A stretch of DNA of 64,000 nt. It comes from Flavobacteriales bacterium UBA952. GTDB lineage: Bacteria > Bacteroidota > Bacteroidia > Flavobacteriales_D > Crocinitomicaceae. Where the stretch lies: assembly GCA_905182495.1 (NCBI GenBank), contig CAJJBU010000025.1, positions 1 through 64,000 of the forward strand, in the 5' to 3' direction. Under the pieces are notes generated by a model. That model had not been told where the DNA came from and made no database searches. It was given only the letters and a program-made list of their open reading frames with translations. Within the stretch, counting starts at the first letter, position 1. The number at the start of each line of letters is the position of its first letter. This document shows, in pieces, positions 48,196 through 56,815 of this stretch. The position numbers were made by a program, and so were the translations under genes.

Positions 48196-48816
48196 ATGAG
48201 CCATAGTTTTAAAGCTTCGAAAACTTACCGTTATTTCTCTATTCCTGCCAAGAGAAAACCAAAAAGTTTATTGGTTACTCTTCATGGATATGGTCAGTTG
48301 GCCGAGTTTTTTTTAAAGAAATTTAAAGATTGCCCTGAGGATTATACCATTCTTGCCCCTGAAGGGCCACATAGGTTTTATATAAATGGTTATTCTGGTA
48401 GGGTTGGTGCTTCATGGATGACAAAGGAAGCTCGAGAGGATGACATTAAAGACAATATAAACTGGCTCAATGAATGGATTTCAGAGCATTTGAAATCAAA
48501 TCAATATGAACATATAATTCTATTAGGATTTTCACAAGGCGGTGCTACTGCAGCGCGCTGGTATTATGATGGGACAAAATTGTTCACTCACTTTATACTT
48601 TGGGCTTCTGTTTTTCCTCCTGATATTGAAAAACCAAAGGAGAAAACAAAAAAGAACCGTTATTTCGTAGTAGGCGAAAAAGATGAATTCTTAAAAGATG
48701 ACTTGCTAGATCAAGAAATCAAAAACTATAAGCAATTAGGATATTACACAGTCTTATTTGAAGGAAACCATGATATACATGTAGAGACTTTAAATGACTT
48801 ATTAAGCAAGCTCTAG
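48196..48816 (+). CDS. Alpha/beta hydrolase (phospholipase/carboxylesterase type)
   Basis: A 206-residue cytosolic esterase: LLVTLHGYGQLAEFFLKKF (oxyanion region), nucleophile Ser in LLGFSQGGATAARWYYDG, Asp in VVGEKDEFL and His in FEGNHDIH, which complete the triad. It cleaves short-chain esters; substrate unknown. It is divergent from the receptor with a 39-bp gap. Confidence 0.88.
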   Translation: MSHSFKASKTYRYFSIPAKRKPKSLLVTLHGYGQLAEFFLKKFKDCPEDYTILAPEGPHRFYINGYSGRVGASWMTKEAREDDIKDNINWLNEWISEHLKSNQYEHIILLGFSQGGATAARWYYDGTKLFTHFILWASVFPPDIEKPKEKTKKNRYFVVGEKDEFLKDDLLDQEIKNYKQLGYYTVLFEGNHDIHVETLNDLLSKL

Positions 48817-48819
48817 TTC

Positions 48820-50217
48820 CTATTTTTCAGATTTAGCAACAATTGCGGCCACGGTCGCATCACTGGTAACATTAATAACCGTTCTACACATATCCAAAAT
48901 ACGATCTATTGGATAAATAATGACAATCCACATAGGGTTTAGACCCACTGAATTCAAAACAAACATGAGCATAATAAGGCCTGCACTAGGAACTGCAGCC
49001 GACCCTATTGAAGCCAGCGTTGTTGTGGCAACAATCCCTAACTGCTGCGTAATACTTAAATCAACGCCATGGAATTGCGCTAGGAAAATAACGGCAACAG
49101 CCTGGTATAAAGATGTACCATCCATATTTACAGTTGCTCCTATAGGCAATACAAAATCGCTTACTTTTTTAGGGACTTTCAAACCTTCTTGGACGCATCT
49201 TATGGTTACTGGTAAGGTAGCAGCACTTGAACTCGTTGAAAAAGCCAAAAACTGAGCTGGACTCATTTTATTATAAAATTCTCTATAACCAAATTTAACA
49301 CCAAACAGACGTTGTAATAGTGGGTAAAACGCAAATAAGAGCAATGCCAAACCAAGAACAACGACTAAGGCATATAATCCTAAAGACTGGAATAAGGTAA
49401 ACAATTCTGAAGGTGAATCTGCGATTTTCGCAAGTACCCCAGCCATCAAACAAAAAACAAAAAATGGAGACAGTGCCATAATCATATTTACCATTTTGAT
49501 AAAAACATCACCCATTGCATTAAAAAATAGATGCACTTGTTTTGACCCTTCAGACTGCATTAAGGACAATGCTATCCCAAAGAATAAAGCAAAGAAAATC
49601 ACTTGAAGCATAAGTTTACTACTCGAAAATGCTGCAATTAAGTTTTCTGGAACCATATCGACTAGTGGTTGCAATGGCCCCGTTTTTCTTTTCCCCGCTG
49701 ATTCACTTTTAGACATCATCTTTTGATAATCGGAACTACTTCTTTCTTCATCCAAAGACGCAGTAATCTTTTTCACGATTTCCGGATCAGCATTTATCAA
49801 TAAATTTTTACCATCCATGACTTCTATACCCTCTGATTCTGCCCAAATTTCATAGCGCAACCTGTTGGTATCTTCCAATGTGTTCTTTCCTGGCTCAAAA
49901 AGGTTGACTAATGTCAAGCCTAAAGTAACTGAAGCAATCGTGGTTAAGAGATAAAGCCCTAAAGTTTTAGCCCCTATCCTACCCAATTGTCTTACGTCCC
50001 CCAAACCAGCTACACCTCCGACAATAGAAAATAAAACGAGCGGAATAGCAATGAATTTTAGACAATTGATGAATATAATTCCAAATGGATCAATCCAATT
50101 AACCGTAAACTCATTAAGCCCAACTGCTCCTGAAAACAAAGCCCAAAGAACCCCTAAAAACATACCAATGAGAATCTTCCAATGCAGCGCAAGTTTTTTC
50201 ATAAATTTCTTTTTCAT
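48820..50217 (-). CDS. Dicarboxylate/amino acid:cation symporter (DAACS family)
   Basis: About 465 residues, multi-pass inner membrane, GltP/GltT-like fold. Conserved elements: GVAGLGDVRQLGRIGAKTLG, FLAFSTSSSAATLPVTIRCVQEGLKVPKKVSDFVLPIGATVNMDGTSLYQAVAVIFLAQ and ASIGSAAVPSAGLIMLMFVL, all diagnostic. It imports dicarboxylates such as glutamate or C4 acids with H+ or Na+. An insertion of about 60 residues follows an early helix (NTLEDTNRLRYEIWAESEGIE). ATG at 50217 is preferred to a longer opening; 50202 is an alternative. Confidence 0.9.
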   Translation of the reverse strand: MKKKFMKKLALHWKILIGMFLGVLWALFSGAVGLNEFTVNWIDPFGIIFINCLKFIAIPLVLFSIVGGVAGLGDVRQLGRIGAKTLGLYLLTTIASVTLGLTLVNLFEPGKNTLEDTNRLRYEIWAESEGIEVMDGKNLLINADPEIVKKITASLDEERSSSDYQKMMSKSESAGKRKTGPLQPLVDMVPENLIAAFSSSKLMLQVIFFALFFGIALSLMQSEGSKQVHLFFNAMGDVFIKMVNMIMALSPFFVFCLMAGVLAKIADSPSELFTLFQSLGLYALVVVLGLALLLFAFYPLLQRLFGVKFGYREFYNKMSPAQFLAFSTSSSAATLPVTIRCVQEGLKVPKKVSDFVLPIGATVNMDGTSLYQAVAVIFLAQFHGVDLSITQQLGIVATTTLASIGSAAVPSAGLIMLMFVLNSVGLNPMWIVIIYPIDRILDMCRTVINVTSDATVAAIVAKSEK

Positions 50218-50268
50218 AAAAGTACAATTAAACACGAACTTGATTTCATAGCGAAAGACGTAGTTTCG

Positions 50269-50276
50269 TATATTTG
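50269..50276 (+). promoter_or_regulatory. Candidate -7 box of the acyl-CoA carboxylase gene
   Basis: TATATTTG is an exact TAnnTTTG match, 16 bases before the ATG at 50293, and overlaps the left arm of the palindrome at 50272-50285. Confidence 0.4.
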
Positions 50277-50285
50277 ATATCAAAT
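50272..50285. promoter_or_regulatory. 14-bp perfect palindrome between the -7 box and acyl-CoA carboxylase start
   Basis: ATTTGATATCAAAT is perfectly self-complementary and covers the -7 box tail and presumed transcription start. This is a natural place for a repressor to act on the carboxylase gene. Confidence 0.4.
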
Positions 50286-50292
50286 TCAACGT

Positions 50293-51936
50293 ATGGCAAT
50301 TTCTCCTAAAGAATTCGAGTTTAATTATAATGAAGACAAGATGCGTCTCAAAATCAGAGCTCTTGAACAGGCATTTGAAAAAGTTTCTGTTGGCGGCGGA
50401 AAGAAAAAAATTGATAAACTACACAAAGCAGGAAAGCTTACCGCTCGAGAACGTATTGATCTACTCGTAGATAAAAATTCCGAAAAACAAGAGATCGCTG
50501 CATTTGCTGGACATGGCATGTATGAGGAATATGGAGGCTGTCCATCTGGTGGCGTTGTGGTGGTTATAGGAATGGTCAGTGGTAGACGGTGTGTCATCGT
50601 AGCCAATGACGCTACAGTTAAGGCTGGAGCATGGTTCCCAATAACAGGCAAGAAAAATCTTAGAGCCCAAGAGATTGCGATGGATAACCACATTCCAATA
50701 ATTTATCTTGTCGATAGTGCTGGTGTTTTCTTACCTATGCAGGAGGAAATCTTCGCAGACAAAGAACACTTCGGAAGGATTTTTAGAAACAATGCTAAAA
50801 TGAGTGCGCAAGGAATCATTCAAATCTCTGCAGTTATGGGTAGTTGTGTAGCGGGAGGTGCTTATCTCCCGATAATGTCTGATGAATCAATTATTGTAAA
50901 TAAAACCGGAACCATATTTTTAGCTGGATCTTATTTGGTCAAAGCAGCTATTGGAGAAAAAATAGACAATGAAACCCTAGGCGGAGCAACAACTCATACT
51001 GAAATATCGGGTGTTTGTGATTACAAGGTAGAGAGTGATAAAGAATGTTTAGCCACCATCAGAGAGCTTATGAACAAAATTGGTACTGCTGAAAAAGCAG
51101 GATTTGACCGCGTTGAAGCTATAGAGCCTAAAACTCCGATCAAAGACGTTTATGGAATTCTACCTGCTGAGAGGTCCAAGCCCTATAAAAGTAAAACCCT
51201 ATTAAACTGTTTAGTAGATGATTCTACGCTTCTCGAATACAAAGCCGGTTTCGGTAAGACAATCATCACTGCCTACGCCAGAATTGATGGCTGGAGCGTT
51301 GGTGTTGTAATGAATAATCGGGAATTGGTTAAAAACGCAAAAGGTGAAATGCAATTTGGTGGTGTAATCTACTCCGATGCCGCGGATAAAGCAGCTCGTT
51401 TCATAATGAATTGCAATCAAAAGAATATACCCTTGGTTTTTATACATGATGTAACCGGTTTTATGGTGGGCTCAAAAAGTGAGCATCAAGGGATTATCAA
51501 GGATGGAGCTAAAATGGTCAATGCTATGGCCAATTCAATAGTTCCTAAATTCTCAATTGTGATAGGGAATTCTTATGGAGCTGGAAACTATGCAATGTGC
51601 GGAAAGGCATATGACCCTAGATTGATTGTAGGATGGCCCACAGCGGAAATCGCAGTAATGAGCGGCGCTGCAGCAGCGAAAACTTTACTTCAAATAGAGG
51701 TATCCTCATTAAAGTCAAAGGGGGAAGAAATTACCCCAGAGAGAGAGAAAGAGCTTTTTGACAAAATAAAAAACAAATACGATGCGCAAATTTCACCGTA
51801 TTACGCCGCGAGTAGATTGTGGATTGACGCCATTATAGACCCAAAAGAAACAAGAAACGTGATTTCCATTGGAATAGATGTTGCCAACCATAAAAAGTCA
51901 ACAGAGAAATACAATGTAGGGGTTCTACAAACTTAA
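50293..51936 (+). CDS. Acyl-CoA carboxylase, carboxyltransferase beta subunit
   Basis: A 547-residue carboxyltransferase of the propionyl/methylcrotonyl-CoA carboxylase type. Seen: GKLTARERIDLLVD, GGCPSGGVVVVIGMVSGRRCVIVANDATVKAGAWFP, MGSCVAGGAYLPIMSDESIIV, GTIFLAGSYLVKAAIGE, GGATTHTEISGVCDY and the C-terminal half GGVIYSDAADKAARFIMNCNQKNIPLVFIHDVTGFMVG. The IFLAGSYLVKAAIGE and GGATTH segments favour methylcrotonyl-CoA carboxylase; propionyl-CoA remains possible. The biotin-carrying alpha subunit is not nearby. It ends 4 bases over the convergent barrel gene. Confidence 0.93.
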   Translation: MAISPKEFEFNYNEDKMRLKIRALEQAFEKVSVGGGKKKIDKLHKAGKLTARERIDLLVDKNSEKQEIAAFAGHGMYEEYGGCPSGGVVVVIGMVSGRRCVIVANDATVKAGAWFPITGKKNLRAQEIAMDNHIPIIYLVDSAGVFLPMQEEIFADKEHFGRIFRNNAKMSAQGIIQISAVMGSCVAGGAYLPIMSDESIIVNKTGTIFLAGSYLVKAAIGEKIDNETLGGATTHTEISGVCDYKVESDKECLATIRELMNKIGTAEKAGFDRVEAIEPKTPIKDVYGILPAERSKPYKSKTLLNCLVDDSTLLEYKAGFGKTIITAYARIDGWSVGVVMNNRELVKNAKGEMQFGGVIYSDAADKAARFIMNCNQKNIPLVFIHDVTGFMVGSKSEHQGIIKDGAKMVNAMANSIVPKFSIVIGNSYGAGNYAMCGKAYDPRLIVGWPTAEIAVMSGAAAAKTLLQIEVSSLKSKGEEITPEREKELFDKIKNKYDAQISPYYAASRLWIDAIIDPKETRNVISIGIDVANHKKSTEKYNVGVLQT

Positions 51937-52646
51937 TTTTCTGATGTCGTTTTACCATTAAAATAATGGGTATAGCCAAAACCTACAATCAAAAAGGAGG
52001 AAGCCCTAGTATATTGTGATGGGGCATATCCCGCGTCCCCCTCAAGACCAATTTGTGCTGGCTTAAAACCAAAACCAAAAAATGGGTATCCAATCGTTAA
52101 CCGATAGGAATTGGCTTCATCTGATGACAATACCAAACCAATATTAGGCTCTATATATGCCGACTGTAGGATATTGAGTCTTATTCCTTGCTCAAATAGA
52201 GCATCCGTTTTTATCATCGAATGCATGTATCCCAATTTCAATCCAAAGTCTGTCCCAAATCGTTCACCCCAAAAATTTTCATGACCAACCTTTAAGAAAC
52301 CACCCAAACAATGCATTCCTCCATAAATTGCAGAAGGTACATTGAATTCATTAACCGCAAAATAAGAATAATGAGCGCCTATACCGAAAGCAACGCCATT
52401 AGTCAAAGCATATTGATAGTATGGGGAAACAGAAATCAAACCTTGCATTATTTCTTTAAAAGGTTTATTTACAAAAGCATTAGGCAAACCTATTTCTAAA
52501 GTAAATGAATCATCAGACTGAATACCTTGTGCAAAAGAAACGGAGCATAAAAAGCAAAATCCGAAAACTAAATTACTTGAAAAATTATTTCGATGTCTTA
52601 CCACAAATGAAAAACGATTGCTTAATTTATTTATTGTATTATGCAT
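51933..52646 (-). CDS. Outer-membrane beta-barrel protein
   Basis: A 237-residue protein; the signal-like segment SSNLVFGFCFLCSVSFAQ lies after a 20-residue N-terminal stretch, so the real start may be later. Strand-rich body (YYQYALTNGVAFGIGAHYSYF, TDFGLKLGYMHSMIKT, RLTIGYPFFGFGFKP), closing with FLIVGFGYTHYFN. No function assigned. Probably transcribed with trmN6, 47 bases upstream. Confidence 0.65.
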   Translation of the reverse strand: MHNTINKLSNRFSFVVRHRNNFSSNLVFGFCFLCSVSFAQGIQSDDSFTLEIGLPNAFVNKPFKEIMQGLISVSPYYQYALTNGVAFGIGAHYSYFAVNEFNVPSAIYGGMHCLGGFLKVGHENFWGERFGTDFGLKLGYMHSMIKTDALFEQGIRLNILQSAYIEPNIGLVLSSDEANSYRLTIGYPFFGFGFKPAQIGLEGDAGYAPSQYTRASSFLIVGFGYTHYFNGKTTSEN

Positions 52647-52692
52647 CTAGTCTCATACCATTCATGGGCTTGAGAATGTCACATAAATAAAA

Positions 52693-53406
52693 TTACTTTT
52701 TTAATTGGTTGTAATGAAATTCTTTCGTCAAATTAATATATGATTCTGTATAAGAGTTATCTTCATTACGAATCACAAGACTCTTTTGTTTTGTAGGTCT
52801 ATTCGTTTTTGACATTGCTAAAATGACCCTGGAGTTCGGTTTAGATAACTTGGCATCGATTCGATACATCTCATTTATATAAAGCTCTAGCCCAGCAATA
52901 TACTTTGTAACCAATTCGTATAACGAGAAAGGCAAAACAATCCAAAATACACCTTCCAAAACTAACAACTCCTTTACTAATACAAATAACTCAAAGAATT
53001 CTTCCTTTGTAGTATGCTTTGACTGTTGGTTCTCCAATTGAATTTCTCCGGAAGTTTCTAAATAAAAAGGTGGGTTAGAAAAAATAAAATCATATTTTTT
53101 ATCAAACGTGTGTTTAAAATAATCAGCTGGAATTGCATCAAGCCTATTAGACCATTTAGATCTTTGGAAATTATATAGACACTCCTCAAAAGAAGCTTGA
53201 TGCAATTCAATAGCCTGGATTTTAATTTTCGGATTTTTTTGAGCGACCATCAAAGATAGAACACCATTTCCCGCGCCTAGATCAAGTCCTGTTTTTGAGT
53301 GCTTAGATTCAACAATAGAACCTAGAAGCATGCTGTCTGTACCAACTTTAAGAAGAGAATTGTTTTGAGAAACAATGAATTGTTTAAACTTAAAATCACC
53401 TCCCAA
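52693..53406 (-). CDS. tRNA1(Val) A37 N6-methyltransferase (TrmN6/YfiC-like)
   Basis: A 237-residue SAM methyltransferase: FKFKQFIVSQNNSLLKVGTDSMLLGSI (family N-terminus), DLGAGNGVLSLMVAQKNP (SAM motif) and FIFSNPPFYLE, the NPPF motif of amino-methyltransferases. It methylates A37 of tRNA-Val. The start is TTG directly after the proS stop codon; no ATG is available before the conserved region. Confidence 0.88.
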   Translation of the reverse strand: MGGDFKFKQFIVSQNNSLLKVGTDSMLLGSIVESKHSKTGLDLGAGNGVLSLMVAQKNPKIKIQAIELHQASFEECLYNFQRSKWSNRLDAIPADYFKHTFDKKYDFIFSNPPFYLETSGEIQLENQQSKHTTKEEFFELFVLVKELLVLEGVFWIVLPFSLYELVTKYIAGLELYINEMYRIDAKLSKPNSRVILAMSKTNRPTKQKSLVIRNEDNSYTESYINLTKEFHYNQLKK

Positions 53407-54879
53407 TTAATAAGCCTTTGCAAACAGAACCTTTCCTTTCGAGGGCTTACCAGAATAAACACAAATCCCATCTTCCATTTTTTGATCTAACGGAATGCAA
53501 CGAATTGTAGCTTGCGTTTCGGCTTTAATTTTATTTTCCGTTTCAGAACTTCCATCCCAATGAGCCGAAACAAACCCACCTTTATTAATTTGCTTTTTAA
53601 AGGCAGAATAATCTGAAGCCTCAGTGGTGTTTTCTAATCTAAAATCTTTCGCTTTGTTAAATAAGCCTTCCTGAATTTCACCTAATAAATTTTCAATAAA
53701 ATCAGCCACCCCCTCAAAATCGACAACCTCTTTTGATTTAATATCTCGTCTTGCCAATTCAACCTTGCCACTCTCAAGGTCTCTTGCCCCCATTGCTAAT
53801 CGGATGGGCACGCCTTTTGTCTCATATTCTGAAAATTTCCAACCCGGTCTGCGGTTATCATCATCATCATACTTGAAGGATATACCTTTCTCTTTTAATA
53901 AAATGCGCAAAGCTTCAAACTTCTCCGAAATCCTTTCTAAATCTTCTGGGCTTTTATAAATTGGAATCGCAACTACCTGAATTGGTGCCAAAAGCGGCGG
54001 TAAAACAAGGCCCTCATCATCGGAGTGACACATAATCAATGCCCCCATCAATCTTGTTGAAACCCCCCAGGAGGTTGCCCACACATGCGCTAGCTTACCT
54101 TCCTTATCGGCATATTTAACATCAAAAGCTTTAGCGAAATTTTGACCTAAAAAATGAGATGTACCCGCTTGCAAAGCCTTTCCATCTTGCATCAAAGCTT
54201 CGATACATAATGTATCCACAGCACCCGCAAAACGCTCTGACTCCGTTTTTCTCCCCTTAACAACAGGCATTGCCATGTAATGCTCGGCGAAATCGGCATA
54301 AACCTCTAACATCTTAGATGTCTCTTCTTGAGCCTCCTGAGCCGTTGCATGTGCTGTATGACCCTCTTGCCATAAAAACTCTGTAGTACGCAAAAAAAGT
54401 CTTGTTCTCATCTCCCATCGGACAACATTAGCCCATTGGTTGATGAGTATCGGTAGGTCTCTATATGACTGAATCCAATTTCGGTATGAATTCCAAATAA
54501 TGGTCTCAGAGGTTGGGCGTACAATAAGCTCTTCCTCTAGTTTTGCATCTGGATCTACAATGAGTCCGCTGCCATCTTCAGCATTTTTAAGTCTGTAATG
54601 GGTAACAACTGCACATTCCTTAGCAAAGCCTTCTATATGACTCGCCTCCTTACTTAAATAGGATTTCGGAATAAACAAAGGGAAATAGGCATTAGAATGA
54701 CCTGTATCCTTAAACTTCTGATCCAAAACCTCCTTCATTTTCTCCCAGATGGCAAAGCCATATGGCTTAATAATCATACATCCGCGCACATCAGAATGTT
54801 CTGCTAAATCAGCTCTTTGAACCAATTCATTATACCATTTTGAATAATCTTCCTTTCTTGTTGTATGCTTAGCCGCCAT
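53407..54879 (-). CDS. proS: Prolyl-tRNA synthetase (archaeal/eukaryal type)
   Basis: A 490-residue class II synthetase of the short ProS type without the editing insertion. Seen: [97 protein letters not shown], and the C-terminal zinc-type domain ending in FAKAY. The ATG at 54879 starts [12 protein letters not shown]; a longer opening to 54900 is rejected. TAAATTTG upstream supports this start. Confidence 0.96.
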   Translation of the reverse strand: MAAKHTTRKEDYSKWYNELVQRADLAEHSDVRGCMIIKPYGFAIWEKMKEVLDQKFKDTGHSNAYFPLFIPKSYLSKEASHIEGFAKECAVVTHYRLKNAEDGSGLIVDPDAKLEEELIVRPTSETIIWNSYRNWIQSYRDLPILINQWANVVRWEMRTRLFLRTTEFLWQEGHTAHATAQEAQEETSKMLEVYADFAEHYMAMPVVKGRKTESERFAGAVDTLCIEALMQDGKALQAGTSHFLGQNFAKAFDVKYADKEGKLAHVWATSWGVSTRLMGALIMCHSDDEGLVLPPLLAPIQVVAIPIYKSPEDLERISEKFEALRILLKEKGISFKYDDDDNRRPGWKFSEYETKGVPIRLAMGARDLESGKVELARRDIKSKEVVDFEGVADFIENLLGEIQEGLFNKAKDFRLENTTEASDYSAFKKQINKGGFVSAHWDGSSETENKIKAETQATIRCIPLDQKMEDGICVYSGKPSKGKVLFAKAY

Positions 54880-54897
54880 AATAAATATTCTAGAATG

Positions 54898-54905
54898 CAA
54901 ATTTA
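54898..54905 (-). promoter_or_regulatory. Candidate -7 box of proS
   Basis: Minus-strand TAAATTTG, an exact TAnnTTTG match, 18 bases before the proS ATG in the 107-bp gap after the LTA-synthase-like gene. No well-spaced -33 seen. Confidence 0.35.
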
Positions 54906-54986
54906 GACAAACGATTCAATAAATCCATCACATTTGACTTTCAGATCCCAATTTTGGATCTTGCTAAAAAAATATCGAGACCTGAC

Positions 54987-56810
54987 TTATGGAATCATTC
55001 TATTGTCAACAAGCGCCGCTATATATTGCTGATAGATAGCCTTAATTTTACGTATGGTTTCTTGATCTCCATCATTGACTGAGTCTGTTTCAAGTTCATT
55101 CCATATCAGTGGCTTAGCTGTCGGGGACATAGAAACAATATTGTTCTGATAATAGGACATCTTTGGCATCCTCTTTGGATTAAAATAAGAGCTTCCAACG
55201 GAGAAGTATTTAGTATCAATATTCAATAAATCTAGAATGGTTGGCATAATATCGATCTGCTGCATCGATTCCTTTTTCGTTATATCGGGTAGCATGCCCC
55301 CTGGATGATAGAAAGCAATAGGAATTCTAAATGACCACTCTAGATTCGACCGATCTTTTCTCTTCGTCGGCCCCACATGATCCGCACAAAATACAAATAG
55401 GGTATTATCAAACCATTTCTGCTTTTTTACTTTGTTCCAAAAATCACGAAAAGCAAAATCCGCATAGCTTATAGATTTACAAATCAAATCGGGGCCTGCG
55501 CGCGTAATGTCTTTAAAATCATCAGGAATGGTGTAAGGATGGTGCGAGGAATAGGTGAAAATTGTAGAGAAAAAAGGAGCAACCATCTTACTCATTTCAT
55601 CGACAGTCCATGGCAAGAAATGGTGATCGGGAATGCCCCAGGTGCCATCAAAATGGTCCTCATTATTGTATTCCGTACGACCGAGATATTGATCAAAGCC
55701 AGACGCTAGTGTAAATGAATCAAACCGCATCGAGCCGTTCGTCGGACCATGAAAAAATGAAGACGAATAACCATGTCTAGCTAAAACACTAGGCAAACTG
55801 TTGTATTGATTCATGCTGTAGGAAGATAAAATAAAAGACTCCTTCATCCAAGATGGAATAGATGCGACTATAGCAGGTACAGCATCCATAGACGACTGCC
55901 CGTTAGAAACTCCATATTCAAAAAACATACTTTCTGACAAAACAGAATCTAAAAAAGGGGTATAGCTCTCCTCATTATCAGGCCCGACATACATAGAGCC
56001 AAAGCTTTCAAATATGATGAGCACAACATTACTTGAATCCCGTAGTATATGCGCAGGTCTGGTTTGCTGCATCGGATTAAAAATCTCATCTGCTTGGGCA
56101 TCACTGAAAAAGCTTTTCTTTTCAAGGCCAACGTAATTAAAAGTTTTAAGGATCGTAAATGCAGAATTTAAAGCGGCCGGTGCATTTTTAAGTGAGGTAT
56201 ATTTACTCACCTCGATAATATCTACTGGTTTTAATTGAAAACCACCTCGTCCAATGATAATAGACGTAAAAAGCGTAAGAATGAAAAAGATCCAAGAGGT
56301 CCTTTTACGGAAATCACATTTGAACTGTTTACATTTTAGGAACCAATAAATGACTAACCCTAAGGAAAAGATAAAAAACAAAATCAACCACCAAAACTCT
56401 GATATAAAATCAGGAGCCAAAACCCCTGCCTCATTTTCCGAGACGATAAACTTAAAGTAGTGATAACTAATTCGTTTGCGGGTAAAAGAGAAAAACGCAA
56501 TATCCCAAGCGTTCAGGAAAAAAATTAAAAAGGTCGCAGGAATAAATAAAACGGATTTCAACCCCTTACGAAATTTCTCAAGTTTAAAAGGGAACGGAAC
56601 CGTACTGAAAAATAAAAAGGGAAGATAAAAAAAAGCAATGGTGATTAAATCAAACCAAGACCCCACCAAGTAATCTTTATATCCAAATTCAGGGAAAAAA
56701 GTTGCGTTTTTAAAGACAAAGACTAAACGATAAAAAAACATGAAAACCCAAACGATTCCTAGTTCTAAAAAAAGAGTGTGGTATAAGTTTTTTGATCTTT
56801 TTAGAGCCAT
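54987..56810 (-). CDS. LTA synthase family sulfatase-fold membrane protein
   Basis: A 607-residue protein: about five N-terminal transmembrane helices (to about residue 190) and an alkaline-phosphatase/sulfatase-fold domain facing out. Seen: NVVLIIFESFGSMYVGPDNEE (metal Glu), GQSSMDAVPAIVASIPS with the probable Ser nucleophile, FTYSSHHPYTIP, and FCADHVGPTKRKDRSNLE (metal Asp/His). In Gram-negatives this family adds phosphoglycerol or phosphoethanolamine-like groups to periplasmic or LPS glycans; the substrate is unknown. It follows the E1 gene by 5 bases. Confidence 0.9.
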   Translation of the reverse strand: MALKRSKNLYHTLFLELGIVWVFMFFYRLVFVFKNATFFPEFGYKDYLVGSWFDLITIAFFYLPFLFFSTVPFPFKLEKFRKGLKSVLFIPATFLIFFLNAWDIAFFSFTRKRISYHYFKFIVSENEAGVLAPDFISEFWWLILFFIFSLGLVIYWFLKCKQFKCDFRKRTSWIFFILTLFTSIIIGRGGFQLKPVDIIEVSKYTSLKNAPAALNSAFTILKTFNYVGLEKKSFFSDAQADEIFNPMQQTRPAHILRDSSNVVLIIFESFGSMYVGPDNEESYTPFLDSVLSESMFFEYGVSNGQSSMDAVPAIVASIPSWMKESFILSSYSMNQYNSLPSVLARHGYSSSFFHGPTNGSMRFDSFTLASGFDQYLGRTEYNNEDHFDGTWGIPDHHFLPWTVDEMSKMVAPFFSTIFTYSSHHPYTIPDDFKDITRAGPDLICKSISYADFAFRDFWNKVKKQKWFDNTLFVFCADHVGPTKRKDRSNLEWSFRIPIAFYHPGGMLPDITKKESMQQIDIMPTILDLLNIDTKYFSVGSSYFNPKRMPKMSYYQNNIVSMSPTAKPLIWNELETDSVNDGDQETIRKIKAIYQQYIAALVDNRMIP

Positions 56811-56815
56811 CTAGA

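Noticed and set aside
54940..54965. AGATCC/GGATCT inverted repeat near the proS leader
   Set aside because: Six-bp stem, with the T run on the wrong side for a minus-strand terminator.
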